A DNA stretch of 14,344 nt from a bacterium (GCA_021372535.1 JAJFUH010000130.1:1-14344); one strand, 5' to 3'. Shown: positions 1 through 7,909, numbered from the stretch's first letter. Notes: a model not told the origin generated them from the letters alone. Translations and numbers: made by a program.

Positions 1-50
1 TAGCCGGGCGGTATAAATGCATCATTCTACCGGATTTTTCATATTACCCA

Positions 51-79
51 TTGGCAGTGTACATATAATGGTGTATAAT
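51..79 (+). promoter_or_regulatory. Sigma70-like promoter of the mazEF operon
   Basis: TTGGCA at 51-56 and TATAAT at 74-79 are separated by 17 bp, a near-consensus housekeeping promoter. Transcription would start near 85, leaving a very short leader before the antitoxin start at 100. A second TATAAT at 64-69 has no convincing -35 partner. The spacer and -10 contain a weak dyad (TACA, 8 nt, TGTA, at 61-76). It could be the autoregulatory operator expected for a ribbon-helix-helix antitoxin, but that is inference. Confidence 0.55.
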
Positions 80-99
80 TGAGACAGGAAATTATGCGC

Positions 100-321
100 A
101 TGACTCGCCTGAATATTACATTACCGGATGAAATCGCAAAAAAACTGGCTGAAAAGCCCAATAAAAGCCGTTTTATCGCCATGGTGCTGCACGAGGAATT
201 CGACCGTGAAATGAGGGAAAAAACCGAACGTCTCATGCAGGAAGGATATACTGCGGCTTTCCATGAGGATGAGAACCTCGATGCCGAATGGGAAAAAACG
301 AGCCCGGAAACATGGGAATGA
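100..321 (+). CDS. MazE/CopG-like ribbon-helix-helix antitoxin
   Basis: Small (73 aa) antitoxin of a type II toxin-antitoxin pair. Such proteins bind and neutralise the cognate MazF endoribonuclease through the C-terminal tail and repress their own operon through an N-terminal ribbon-helix-helix. The N-terminus shows the RHH pattern: a beta strand with alternating residues (RLNITLP), a helix (DEIAKKLAEK), a turn and a second helix after NKSRF. The C-terminal half is acidic and Trp-rich (DENLDAEWEKTSPETWE), as expected for a toxin-wrapping tail. I chose the ATG at 100 because AGGAA at 86-90 lies 9 nt upstream; the ATG at 94 is only 3 nt from it, and a TTG at 79 is also open. The stop overlaps the toxin start (ATGA), so translation is probably coupled. 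The RHH assignment rests on motif pattern, not on a family match I could test. Confidence 0.8.
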   Translation: MTRLNITLPDEIAKKLAEKPNKSRFIAMVLHEEFDREMREKTERLMQEGYTAAFHEDENLDAEWEKTSPETWE

Positions 322-686
322 AGACCTTTCCTGAACGGGGCGATATTTATCTAGTGTGTCTCGACCCGACTGTTGGCTCCGAAATCAATAAGACACGGCC
401 GGCGTTGATTGTATCAAACGATATAAACAATCAGTTTTCCGGAACAGTCACCGTTATACTGTTATCGTTGAATGCCGAAAAGGTCTATCCTTTCGAAGCA
501 TTTCTCTCTTCCGTCGATGCTGTTCTTTCGAAAAAAACAAAGGCGAGATGCAACCGGATAAGAACGATAGACAAAAAACGGCTTCTCAGGCGTCTCGGAT
601 CTGTTTCTCCGCAGGAATTGAAGGATGTTGAAAAATCTGTGCTGATCCATCTGGGGATGTATTTTGACAGGAAGCAGTCTGTTTGA
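318..686 (+). CDS. mazF: MazF/PemK-family endoribonuclease toxin
   Basis: 122-aa toxin of the MazF/PemK/Kid family, sequence-specific endoribonucleases that cleave mRNA and stop translation when the antitoxin is lost. The N-terminus has the family signature RGDIYLVCLDPTVGSEINKTRP (residues 7-28), including the conserved Arg (R27) of the catalytic site, followed by LIVSND and VTVILLS strands. CNRIRTIDKKRL around residues 78-89 matches the usual DQIRTVDKSRL segment. The position where many MazF proteins have a Thr or Ser (P[IL]TS) reads ILLS here, so a Ser is kept. The ATG at 318 overlaps the antitoxin stop by 4 bp and has GGAA (306-309) 8 nt upstream. An in-frame ATG at 288 would duplicate antitoxin coding sequence and is less likely. 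Length is normal and the frame is intact. Confidence 0.93.
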   Translation: MKTFPERGDIYLVCLDPTVGSEINKTRPALIVSNDINNQFSGTVTVILLSLNAEKVYPFEAFLSSVDAVLSKKTKARCNRIRTIDKKRLLRRLGSVSPQELKDVEKSVLIHLGMYFDRKQSV

Positions 687-772
687 AGAATGAAATCGTT
701 GGAATAAGACTACGATGTTCCCTTTGGCATGGTAATATTACTCATAGTTGTTTATCTTATATAGAGCTTACA

Positions 773-1214
773 GGAGCGGGTCGGACGGTCGCGCACGGCG
801 TATGACCGTGTGAGGAAAGTCCGGGCTCCGAAGGGCAGGGTGCCGGGTAACGCCCGGTGGCCGGTGTATACCGGTTAAGGAAAGTGCAACAGAAAACATA
901 CCGCCCCCGTCGATTGATTGCAATCTCCGGGCGTCTGACATCGGAAAACCGTTGAACCCGGTGTCCGCTGCCGGGTGCCTGAGGTTCTCGGCGGAGGTAA
1001 GGGTGAAAAGGCGGGGTAAGAGCCCACCGCCCGGATGGTAACACCCGGGGCATTGTAAACCCCACCCGGAGCAAGGCCAAATAGGGGACCAGGCGCTGCC
1101 CGCGCCGTTACGAGTTCCGGGTAGGCCGCATGAGGAGGCGGGTAACCGTCCTTCCCAGATACATGACCGTCGCCCCTCAAACGGGGTACAGAACCCGGCT
1201 TACAGACCCGCTCC
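773..1214 (+). ncRNA. rnpB: RNase P RNA (bacterial class A)
   Basis: Catalytic RNA of ribonuclease P, which matures the 5' ends of tRNAs. The hallmark conserved regions are all present in order: GAGGAAAGTCCGGGCTCC at 812-829 (CR-I, 5' strand of P4), AGGAAAGTGCAACAGAAAAC near 878-897, GGTAAGAGCCCACCGCC near 1015-1031, GTAAACCCCACCCGGAGCAA near 1055-1074 followed by AAATAGGG, and ACAGAACCCGGCTTA at 1188-1202 (CR-V). The ends are set by P1, in which GGAGCGGGT (773-781) pairs perfectly with ACCCGCTCC (1206-1214). The T run at 1215-1220 probably ends transcription. The roughly 442-nt length and the P15-P16-like hairpin (GGCGC 1092-1096 with GCGCC 1102-1106) fit class A. Exact ends may differ by a few bases. 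Open frames on the opposite strand here are not genes. Confidence 0.97.
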
Positions 1215-1325
1215 TTTTTTATATCGCCGCCGTTTCAAGACGGAAATGATCGCTGCTGACACACAATAACGGTTCGATTGTTTCCCGATATTCCCCGAAA
1301 TCCTTAGCATGGACGGAATTCTATA

Positions 1326-1370
1326 AACCACAGACCACAAACCATGAACCAGATACTATGAACCACAAAC
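1326..1370. repeat. 7-nt tandem array (AACCACA-type)
   Basis: Six consecutive heptamers followed by a partial unit: aaccaca, gaccaca, aaccatg, aaccaga, tactatg, aaccaca, aac. The period is exact and the units are degenerate. The array runs through the first codons of the following membrane-protein frame, so the annotated ATG (1358) is part of the repeat. Confidence 0.75.
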
Positions 1371-2023
1371 ATTTTTTTCGACTTGTTCACGTTGTTCTGT
1401 TCGCCGTGGCAATGGGATATTTCGAGGCGGTGGTTGTCGTATACCTGCGGGGTATGTACTATCCCGATGGATTTTCGTTTCCGCTGCAGAATGCCCCGGC
1501 GCGGATGATCGGCATCGAATTTTTCCGTGAGGCGGCAACAGTCGTCATGCTTATGACAGTGGCGGCGCTGGCGGGCAGGAAATTCTGGGAGCGGTTCGGA
1601 TATTTCCTGATCCTTTTCGGGATATGGGATATTTTTTACTATGTTTTTCTGAGGGTGACCATCGACTGGCCGGGCTCGCTTGTCGAATGGGATGTACTGT
1701 TCCTTATTCCGCTGCCGTGGATCGGGCCGGTCATTGCGCCCTCGCTCGTTGCAGCACTCATGACCGTGATCGGCATTTCAATGACAAATCTGGTTCACCG
1801 CGGATATGATTTCAGGCCGGCGCGGCTGACATGGGTACTTACTTTCGCCGCTACAACCGTGATTCTCTATTCGTTCATGAAGGATTTCGATGCAATGTTC
1901 TGTCAGATGATGCCGCAGCCGTATCTCTACAGCCTCCTCGTCCTCGGTCTTGTTCTTTATTGTATCGCGTATGTGCACACGTATCGTGAGGTAATACGGC
2001 GCGGAATACAGCGTAAGGAATGA
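1358..2023 (+). CDS. Uncharacterised six-helix integral membrane protein
   Basis: A 221-aa hydrophobic protein that I recognise only as a conserved hypothetical membrane protein; no function can be given. Predicted membrane segments lie at about residues 8-30, 55-72, 76-97, 112-140, 156-172 and 190-210. Motifs that look conserved in this type of protein are MGYFEAVVVVYLR with a following YYPDGF, FREAATVVMLM, FGIWDIFYYVFL and DVLFLIPLPWIGPVIAP. Positive residues (RRGIQRKE) end the protein, suggesting a cytoplasmic C-terminus. The start is uncertain: the ATG at 1358 lies in a 7-nt repeat array and no Shine-Dalgarno sequence precedes it. An internal ATG (codon 19, MGYFEA) would cut the first helix. 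It follows rnpB on the same strand and converges on the minus-strand block at the 2091-2120 terminator. Confidence 0.75.
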   Translation: MNHKHFFRLVHVVLFAVAMGYFEAVVVVYLRGMYYPDGFSFPLQNAPARMIGIEFFREAATVVMLMTVAALAGRKFWERFGYFLILFGIWDIFYYVFLRVTIDWPGSLVEWDVLFLIPLPWIGPVIAPSLVAALMTVIGISMTNLVHRGYDFRPARLTWVLTFAATTVILYSFMKDFDAMFCQMMPQPYLYSLLVLGLVLYCIAYVHTYREVIRRGIQRKE

Positions 2024-2090
2024 TGTCAGAAAACCACACCGGTATTGATAGGGAACAGTATTTTGTGGCGGGAAGTGCTCTCGGAAATAT

Positions 2091-2120
2091 AAAAGCACCC
2101 TTATGATACAGGGTGCTTTT
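2091..2120. terminator. Bidirectional intrinsic terminator
   Basis: AAAAGCACCC (2091-2100) and GGGTGCTTTT (2111-2120) form a perfect 10-bp stem with a 10-nt loop. The A run on one side and T run on the other make it work in both directions. It sits between the convergent membrane-protein gene (ends 2023) and the minus-strand block (last gene ends 2140), so it can end both transcripts. Confidence 0.88.
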
Positions 2121-2139
2121 ATATATATACTTTCGATAT

Positions 2140-2433
2140 TTACTCGGGAAGTGAAAGCTTGGCGCGGATAATCTCCAGAAGACCTGTGACAACTTCCACT
2201 TCGACCTCGTATTGTTTCGCAATGTCGTCGCAGGTGACGCCGTTAAGGAAAAGATTCATGACCTCGTTTTCTTCAACGGTCAGATTATTGTTTCCTGCCT
2301 GGGTTATGATAATGTTTTTATCATAAAACTCCTGATCCATGCAGCGGCATTCTTCATCGTATGCTGCTATTTCTGCTTCCCAGTTTTCGTTGACGGGAAT
2401 TTCCTTTTTTTGTTTTTTGCCGCTCACAGACAT
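2140..2433 (-). CDS. Small protein with LuxR/sigma-region-4-like HTH
   Basis: 97-aa protein I do not recognise as a named family. The N-terminal third is charged (MSVSGKKQKKEIPVNENWEA) and followed by an acidic Cys-containing stretch (YDEECRCMDQEFYDKN). The C-terminal 45 residues, beginning LTVEENEVMNLFLNGVTCDD, resemble the helix-turn-helix of LuxR or sigma-70 region 4 proteins (compare LTxREREVLxLxAxGxSxxEIA). A DNA-binding or RNA-polymerase-associated role is possible but only inferred. I placed the start at the ATG at 2433, 4 nt after the nfu stop codon. GTG and TTG codons further upstream, overlapping nfu, are alternatives because spacing to AAGGA is poor for the ATG. Last gene of the minus-strand block before the 2091-2120 terminator. 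Confidence 0.6.
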   Translation of the reverse strand: MSVSGKKQKKEIPVNENWEAEIAAYDEECRCMDQEFYDKNIIITQAGNNNLTVEENEVMNLFLNGVTCDDIAKQYEVEVEVVTGLLEIIRAKLSLPE

Positions 2434-2437
2434 ATCC

Positions 2438-2656
2438 TTATACAGCTTTGACACTTTCAACACTGGGTACTTTTCTCTTGATGATGGCTTCGATACCGTT
2501 CTTCAGAGTAAGAGTGGCCATGGGGCAGCCGCCGCATGCGCCTTTGAGCCTGACCTTGACAACATTCCCGTCCATTCCCATGTATTCAACGTCGCCGCCA
2601 TCAGCCTGGAGGGATGGTCTGATTTCATCGAGTGCTTTTTTGATATCGTCTTCCAT
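2438..2656 (-). CDS. NifU C-terminal-domain (Nfu) iron-sulfur protein
   Basis: A 72-aa protein consisting only of the NifU C-terminal domain, which holds a labile Fe-S cluster between subunits and delivers it to apoproteins in the cytoplasm. The signature is clear: IRPSLQADGGDVEYMGMDG (residues 12-30), then VKVRLKGACGGCPMATLTLK with the cluster-binding CGGC, then GIEAIIKRKVPSVESVKAV. The length matches stand-alone Nfu proteins. AGGAAAGGA lies just upstream of the ATG as a strong ribosome-binding site. It sits 83 bp after dapF on the same strand and 4 nt before the small HTH-like gene. A small hairpin (GGTCC 2677-2681 with GGACC 685-689 of the same kilobase, that is 2685-2689) in the dapF-nfu gap has no T run and is not a convincing terminator. 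Confidence 0.93.
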   Translation of the reverse strand: MEDDIKKALDEIRPSLQADGGDVEYMGMDGNVVKVRLKGACGGCPMATLTLKNGIEAIIKRKVPSVESVKAV

Positions 2657-2739
2657 GATATATCCTTTCCTATAGTGGTCCGGTGGACCGGTTTAAGTCA
2701 TGAATAGTTTTTAGACGCCCAATGAACGCAAAAGAGCCC

Positions 2740-3579
2740 TTATATTTTGTAGACGCCAGTAAATACGGTATGTGCGTCGCCGGTCATATAGAGCTCCTCG
2801 TGGTCTTTCCATTCTATGATAAGGTCGCCGTACGCAAGATGAACGGTGACCGTGTCGAACGTATGACCGTTGAGAATAGCCGCCACAACTGATGCCGTAG
2901 CACCGGTGCCGCAGGCGAGCGTTTCGCCGCTCCCGCGCTCCCAGACGCGCATTCTGAGGTTGTTTTTGTCGAGCACCTGCACGAATTCAGTGTTGATGCG
3001 ATTCGGAAACAGCCGGTGATGCTCGAATTTCGGCCCGACCGTCTTCAGATCGACCGTATCGACATTGTCAACGAATACGACGCAGTGGGGATTGCCAACG
3101 TTGACGAGCGTAATCCGGTAAACGGAGCCGTCGACTTCGAGCTCTTCGTTAACCACCTTCTCGGAATCCTTGCCGATCATCGGGATAAGATTCCGACGGA
3201 GAACGGGCGCTCCCATGAATGTCCGTACACCCGCGAAATTGCCGTTTTCCATGAAAACGGTCTGTTTATGAGGCCCTCTCAGGCTCTCAGTGATAAATTC
3301 ACGCTTATCGGACAGACCAGTTTCGACGACATACCGTGCGAGACAGCGGATTCCGTTGCCGCACATCTCCGCCTCGCTGCCGTCGCTGTTGATCACCCGC
3401 ATTTTGAAATCGTACCGCTCCGATGGCCCTACCAGAATGAGACCATCGGCGCCGACTCCGAAGTGACGGTCGCACATGCGCGGCGCGATTTTTTTCGGGT
3501 CGGGGATCTTTTCCTTGAACAGGTCGATGATGATGTGATCGTTGCCGAGCCCGTGCATTTTGGTAAACTGTATATCCAT
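2740..3579 (-). CDS. dapF: Diaminopimelate epimerase
   Basis: 279-aa cofactor-independent epimerase converting LL- to meso-diaminopimelate in the cytoplasm, the precursor of lysine and of peptidoglycan cross-links. Both catalytic cysteines are present: C73 in the motif SEAEMCGNGIRCLARY and C223 in ERGSGETLACGTGATASVV. The N-terminal FTKMHGLGND and the NPHCVVFVDNVD and FPNRINTEFVQV segments are typical. The usual hydrophobic residue after GND is His here (GNDHIIID), a mild variation. Length is normal for the family (about 274). The gene follows serS by 85 bp on the same strand. Its partners lysA and dapL lie about 3-5 kb away on the same strand, so the lysine genes are clustered but interrupted by eno and serS. 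Confidence 0.97.
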   Translation of the reverse strand: MDIQFTKMHGLGNDHIIIDLFKEKIPDPKKIAPRMCDRHFGVGADGLILVGPSERYDFKMRVINSDGSEAEMCGNGIRCLARYVVETGLSDKREFITESLRGPHKQTVFMENGNFAGVRTFMGAPVLRRNLIPMIGKDSEKVVNEELEVDGSVYRITLVNVGNPHCVVFVDNVDTVDLKTVGPKFEHHRLFPNRINTEFVQVLDKNNLRMRVWERGSGETLACGTGATASVVAAILNGHTFDTVTVHLAYGDLIIEWKDHEELYMTGDAHTVFTGVYKI

Positions 3580-3664
3580 GGTATTCTCTCTGATTCGCTT
3601 ATCGTTTATTACTCATCGTGTTGTACCGAAGGTCTATGTCACCTTTCGCTCTGTGCCGGAACAG

Positions 3665-4939
3665 TCACTTTTTCGGTTCGATGACCTCGATGCCTCCCAT
3701 GAATTTCTTCAGCACTTCCGGTATGACGACAGAGCCGTCCTTTCGCTGGTTGCACTCGAGCACAGAAATGAGAATCCGCGGCGTTGCGACAAACGTGTTG
3801 TTGAGCGTATGACAGAACTGCACGGCGCCGTTTTTGTCGCGGTATCTCAGTTTGAGTCTTCGCGCCTGGAAATCGTGGAATTTGCTCGATGAATGGGTCT
3901 CGCCATAACCACCGCGCGAGGGCATCCAGCACTCGATGTCGTATTTACGCTTCTGGGGCTGCCCAAGGTCGCCGCCGCAGACGAGTACGACGCGATAGGG
4001 TAGACCGAGGGCTTTGACCAGGTTTTCCGAGTTGGCCGTGATGAACTCGTGCTCTTTCATCGAGACCTCGGGGTCGGCCTGGCATACGATGACCTGCTCG
4101 ACCTTCTGAAACTGGTGAATACGGTAGAGACCCTTGGTGTCCTTGCCATAGGTACCTGCCTCACGGCGGTAGCAGGGTGAGATACCGCAGTAATGGAGCG
4201 GGAGATCCTTCTCGTTGAGTATCTCGTCGTAGTGATACGATGTTACCGGAACCTCCGCCGTGCCGATGAGGTAGAGCCCGTCACGCTCGCACGCATAAGC
4301 CTGCTCCTCGCCTCCGGGGAAATAAGCCGTACCGATCATGGCGATATCTTTCACGAGATGCGGCACGATCATGGGCGTAAATCCGAGCTTGACCATGGTT
4401 TCGAGCGCGTACATGAGGACGGCGTATTCGAGGAGCACTCCCTCGTTTTTGAGAATATACGAACGGGCGCCGGCAAGCTTTACGCCTCGTGGAATATCGA
4501 TAATGTCGAGAAGCTCGCCGAGTTCGACATGGTCGCGGGGCGCGAATCCGAAATCGGGAATCGTTCCGCCGCGCCTGATCTCGACATTGTCACGGTCATC
4601 GGCACCCTCGGGAACATCGTCGTCGGGCGGATTGGGAACCCGCAGCATGAGGTCGTTGAATTCGGCGACAATCGATTCGAGAGCCGAATCCATTTCCTTG
4701 ATCCGTTCCGAGACCTGCTTCATAAGGGCGATCGCCTCGGCTTTCTCATCGCCCTTGAGAACAGCGATTTTCTGGCTTGCGGCGTTTTTTTCGGCCTTGA
4801 GGCTTTCCGATTCGGCAAGGAGCTTACGGCGCTGATCATCCACCACTAAAAGACGGTCGATATCCACTTCGATACGTTTTTTCCGCGCCCCCTCTTTTAC
4901 GAGGTCGGCGTTTTCCCTGATAAATCGTATATCGAGCAT
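3665..4939 (-). CDS. serS: Seryl-tRNA synthetase
   Basis: Class II aminoacyl-tRNA synthetase charging tRNA-Ser (and tRNA-Sec where present), 424 aa. The N-terminal antiparallel coiled-coil arm that binds the long variable arm of tRNA-Ser spans about residues 25-105 and is rich in Lys and Glu. The catalytic core has TAEVPVTSYH (about 227-236), motif 2 with CYRREAGTYGKDTKGLYRIHQF (about 256-277), and motif 3 near residues 375-420 (TLNNTFVATPRILISVLE, IPEVLKKFMGG). The RREAGTYGKDTKGL and TLNNT variants differ from the RSEAGSAGRDTRGL and TLNGSG of E. coli but occur in a known bacterial subgroup. I chose the ATG at 4939 (MLDIRFIREN), preceded by GGTGGT; an ATG 12 bp upstream would add MVVH. Neighbours are eno upstream and dapF downstream. 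Confidence 0.96.
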   Translation of the reverse strand: MLDIRFIRENADLVKEGARKKRIEVDIDRLLVVDDQRRKLLAESESLKAEKNAASQKIAVLKGDEKAEAIALMKQVSERIKEMDSALESIVAEFNDLMLRVPNPPDDDVPEGADDRDNVEIRRGGTIPDFGFAPRDHVELGELLDIIDIPRGVKLAGARSYILKNEGVLLEYAVLMYALETMVKLGFTPMIVPHLVKDIAMIGTAYFPGGEEQAYACERDGLYLIGTAEVPVTSYHYDEILNEKDLPLHYCGISPCYRREAGTYGKDTKGLYRIHQFQKVEQVIVCQADPEVSMKEHEFITANSENLVKALGLPYRVVLVCGGDLGQPQKRKYDIECWMPSRGGYGETHSSSKFHDFQARRLKLRYRDKNGAVQFCHTLNNTFVATPRILISVLECNQRKDGSVVIPEVLKKFMGGIEVIEPKK

Positions 4940-4983
4940 ATGAACCACCATATTGTTTCTGGTATTGTCCCAAAAGACATATT

Positions 4984-5079
4984 AACCACGAAGTCACGAA
5001 TACACAAAGAAATGCATATGCTTTTCTATTATATCTGCTTTTACCGGTTTTTCCTTCGTGCTTTTGGGCCTTCGTGGTT
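4984..5079. repeat. Inverted CACGAAG-type 8-nt array between eno and serS
   Basis: The left arm (4984-5015) reads as octamers aaccacga, agtcacga, atacacaa, agaaatgc. The right arm (5051-5079), read on the other strand, gives aaccacga, aggcccaa, aagcacga, aggaa. The outer 10 bp are perfectly complementary (AACCACGAAG 4984-4993 with CTTCGTGGTT 5070-5079), with an AT-rich centre. This fills most of the 146-bp eno-serS gap. Downstream of eno there is no T run after the stem in the gene's direction, so it is not a standard terminator for eno. On the plus strand the right arm is followed by seven Ts. Confidence 0.7.
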
Positions 5080-5085
5080 TTTTTA

Positions 5086-6399
<1,314 letters not shown>

Positions 6400-6418
6400 T
6401 TATTACGGTCAAACTTAA

Positions 6419-6447
6419 TTAATAACAATTTCGATGGTTAAAAGCAA
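6419..6447 (-). promoter_or_regulatory. Candidate eno promoter
   Basis: Read on the minus strand, TTGCTT (6442-6447) and TATTAA (6419-6424) are 17 bp apart, placing a start near 6412 and a leader of about 34 nt to the enolase ATG. Both hexamers match the sigma70 consensus only partly, so this is a candidate. Confidence 0.35.
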
Positions 6448-6484
6448 GATAAAGGCACACATAAGATACAGTGTAACCAGTCCG

Positions 6485-6505
6485 GTTCAAAGTTCAAAGT
6501 TTGTC
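6485..6505. repeat. 7-nt GTTCAAA tandem array
   Basis: Two perfect heptamers GTTCAAA (6485-6491, 6492-6498) and a partial third (GTTTGTC, 6499-6505), in the lysA-eno gap. The rest of that gap is AT-rich with no gene apart from the candidate eno promoter and the octamer array next to lysA. Confidence 0.5.
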
Positions 6506-6579
6506 ATTTTACGTAAAGTGGTTAACCGAGCCTGTTTTTTTTTAATGAATTACTGTACAACTCATTTTCTGCTGACTTT

Positions 6580-6641
6580 GCCATTTTCTCCTCTGTCACT
6601 CAGTGTCTTTTCCCTTTGTGCCTCAGCTCCTTTGTCCCTTT
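6580..6641. repeat. 8-nt CCCTTTG-type array at the 3' end of lysA
   Basis: Eight pyrimidine-rich units, six of 8 nt and two of 7 nt (gccatttt, ctcctct, gtcactca, gtgtcttt, tcccttt, gtgcctca, gctccttt, gtcccttt). The last unit ends at 6641, immediately next to the lysA stop codon at 6642. Same family and same orientation as the array at 8374-8461. Confidence 0.75.
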
Positions 6642-7883
6642 TTAAAACTTTTCCCGTGCCACAAGGTCTTCGTACGTCTCCCGTGAGGTGACGAGTTCCG
6701 CCGTGTCATTGTGAACCATGACCTCCGCAGCCCGGAGCCGTGAATTGTAGTTCGAGGACATCGACATCCCGTACGCCCCGGCGCTCATGACAGCGAGCAG
6801 ATCGCCCTCACTGGGCATGCACATGAGACGGTCCTTTGCAATGAAATCCCCCGACTCGCAGATCGGGCCGACCACATCGACCGTCCGGCGTTCTCCCTTT
6901 ATGTCGTGCACGGGGATGATGTCATGAAAGGCGCCATACAGGGATGGCCGGACTATATCGTTCATACCAGCGTCGACAATCACGAATGTCTTATCTCCGC
7001 TTGTTTTGATGTAAAGTACGCGGGTGAGAAGCACTCCGGCGTTACCGATAAGCGACCGTCCCGGCTCGATAATGAGCCGGCAGCCAGTTTTTTTGAGCAC
7101 CGGAATGATCATAGCCGCCCATTCGCCCGGATCGGGAGGATTTTCATCCTCATACCGGATACCGAGTCCGCCGCCGATGTCAACGAACTTCAAATCGATA
7201 TCGAGTCCCCGGATTTCATCGATCAGACTCACTATCTTTCCGGCCGCCTCACGGTAGGGCGAAACATCGATGAGCTGGCTGCCGATATGGGCATCGATTC
7301 CGACGATTTCGATGTCCGGCATCGCCGCCGCTTCACGGTAGATTTGCAGTGCTTCGCTGTGCGGAATTCCGAATTTATTCTTCTTGAGCCCGGTCGAGAT
7401 ATACGGGTGGGTTTTCGGATCGACATCGGGATTGATGCGGAATGAAACCGGCGCCCTGAGTTTCATCGTTCCCGCGATACGGTTGACCGTATGAAGCTCC
7501 GATTCCGATTCTATATTGAGGGCGAGAATCCCGGATTCTAGGGCGTAACGGATTTCTGCCTCGGTTTTCCCCACTCCCGAGTACACGATTCGTTCAGCGG
7601 GTATCCCTGCCCGGAGAGCTCGATAAAGTTCCCCGCCCGAGACGATGTCGGCGCCGAGCCCGTGTTCGGCAAGTATACGGAGCAGAGTACCGCAGGAATT
7701 CGCCTTGAGGGAATAGCAGGTGAGGTGGTCGATATCTCTGAAAGCGCCGTCGATCGTCGCGATGTGACGGTCTATCGTCGCCCGCGAATAAACGAACGAT
7801 GGAGTTCCAAAACGTTCCGCGACATCGGGCAGCGGAACATCGTCGCCGTTAAGAACCCCGTTTTTGTATTGAAACCAGTGCAT
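6642..7883 (-). CDS. lysA: Diaminopimelate decarboxylase
   Basis: 413-aa PLP enzyme (fold type III) that decarboxylates meso-diaminopimelate to L-lysine, the last step of the pathway. The PLP lysine is K60 in CYSLKANSCG. Further family motifs are HIGSQL (199-204), DIGGGLGI (235-242), EPGRSLIGNAGVL (273-285), and CESGDF with the conserved Cys (342-347), which contributes to the partner active site. SAGAYGMSMSSNYNSR (368-383) is the typical C-terminal motif. I chose the ATG at 7883 (MHWFQYKNG) because AGGAG lies about 9 nt upstream; an upstream in-frame start would read through the repeat array. The gene is intact. Octamer arrays flank it at both ends. Confidence 0.97.
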   Translation of the reverse strand: MHWFQYKNGVLNGDDVPLPDVAERFGTPSFVYSRATIDRHIATIDGAFRDIDHLTCYSLKANSCGTLLRILAEHGLGADIVSGGELYRALRAGIPAERIVYSGVGKTEAEIRYALESGILALNIESESELHTVNRIAGTMKLRAPVSFRINPDVDPKTHPYISTGLKKNKFGIPHSEALQIYREAAAMPDIEIVGIDAHIGSQLIDVSPYREAAGKIVSLIDEIRGLDIDLKFVDIGGGLGIRYEDENPPDPGEWAAMIIPVLKKTGCRLIIEPGRSLIGNAGVLLTRVLYIKTSGDKTFVIVDAGMNDIVRPSLYGAFHDIIPVHDIKGERRTVDVVGPICESGDFIAKDRLMCMPSEGDLLAVMSAGAYGMSMSSNYNSRLRAAEVMVHNDTAELVTSRETYEDLVAREKF

Positions 7884-7909
7884 TTTGTTTATTCTCCTGT
7901 TTTTTAAAA

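Noticed and set aside
757-1180. Two minus-strand open frames of about 100 codons across the RNase P RNA gene
   Set aside because: They overlap a confidently identified structured RNA, lack ribosome-binding sites and have the low-complexity Pro/Arg-rich composition of GC-rich antisense frames.
2677-2689. Terminator between dapF and nfu (GGTCC-GGT-GGACC hairpin)
   Set aside because: Only a 5-bp stem with no U run in the direction of transcription; it also overlaps the region just ahead of the nfu ribosome-binding site.
3016-3684. 222-codon plus-strand open frame opposite dapF
   Set aside because: Antisense to a dapF with both catalytic cysteines; composition is that of a shadow frame.
4193-4849. 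Long plus-strand open frames opposite serS
   Set aside because: Antisense to a full-length, motif-complete SerRS; the frames mirror its codon bias and have no recognisable domain.
4984-5079. Intrinsic terminator of eno
   Set aside because: On the minus strand the long stem is not followed by a U run, and the stem is interrupted by a roughly 35-nt AT-rich centre.
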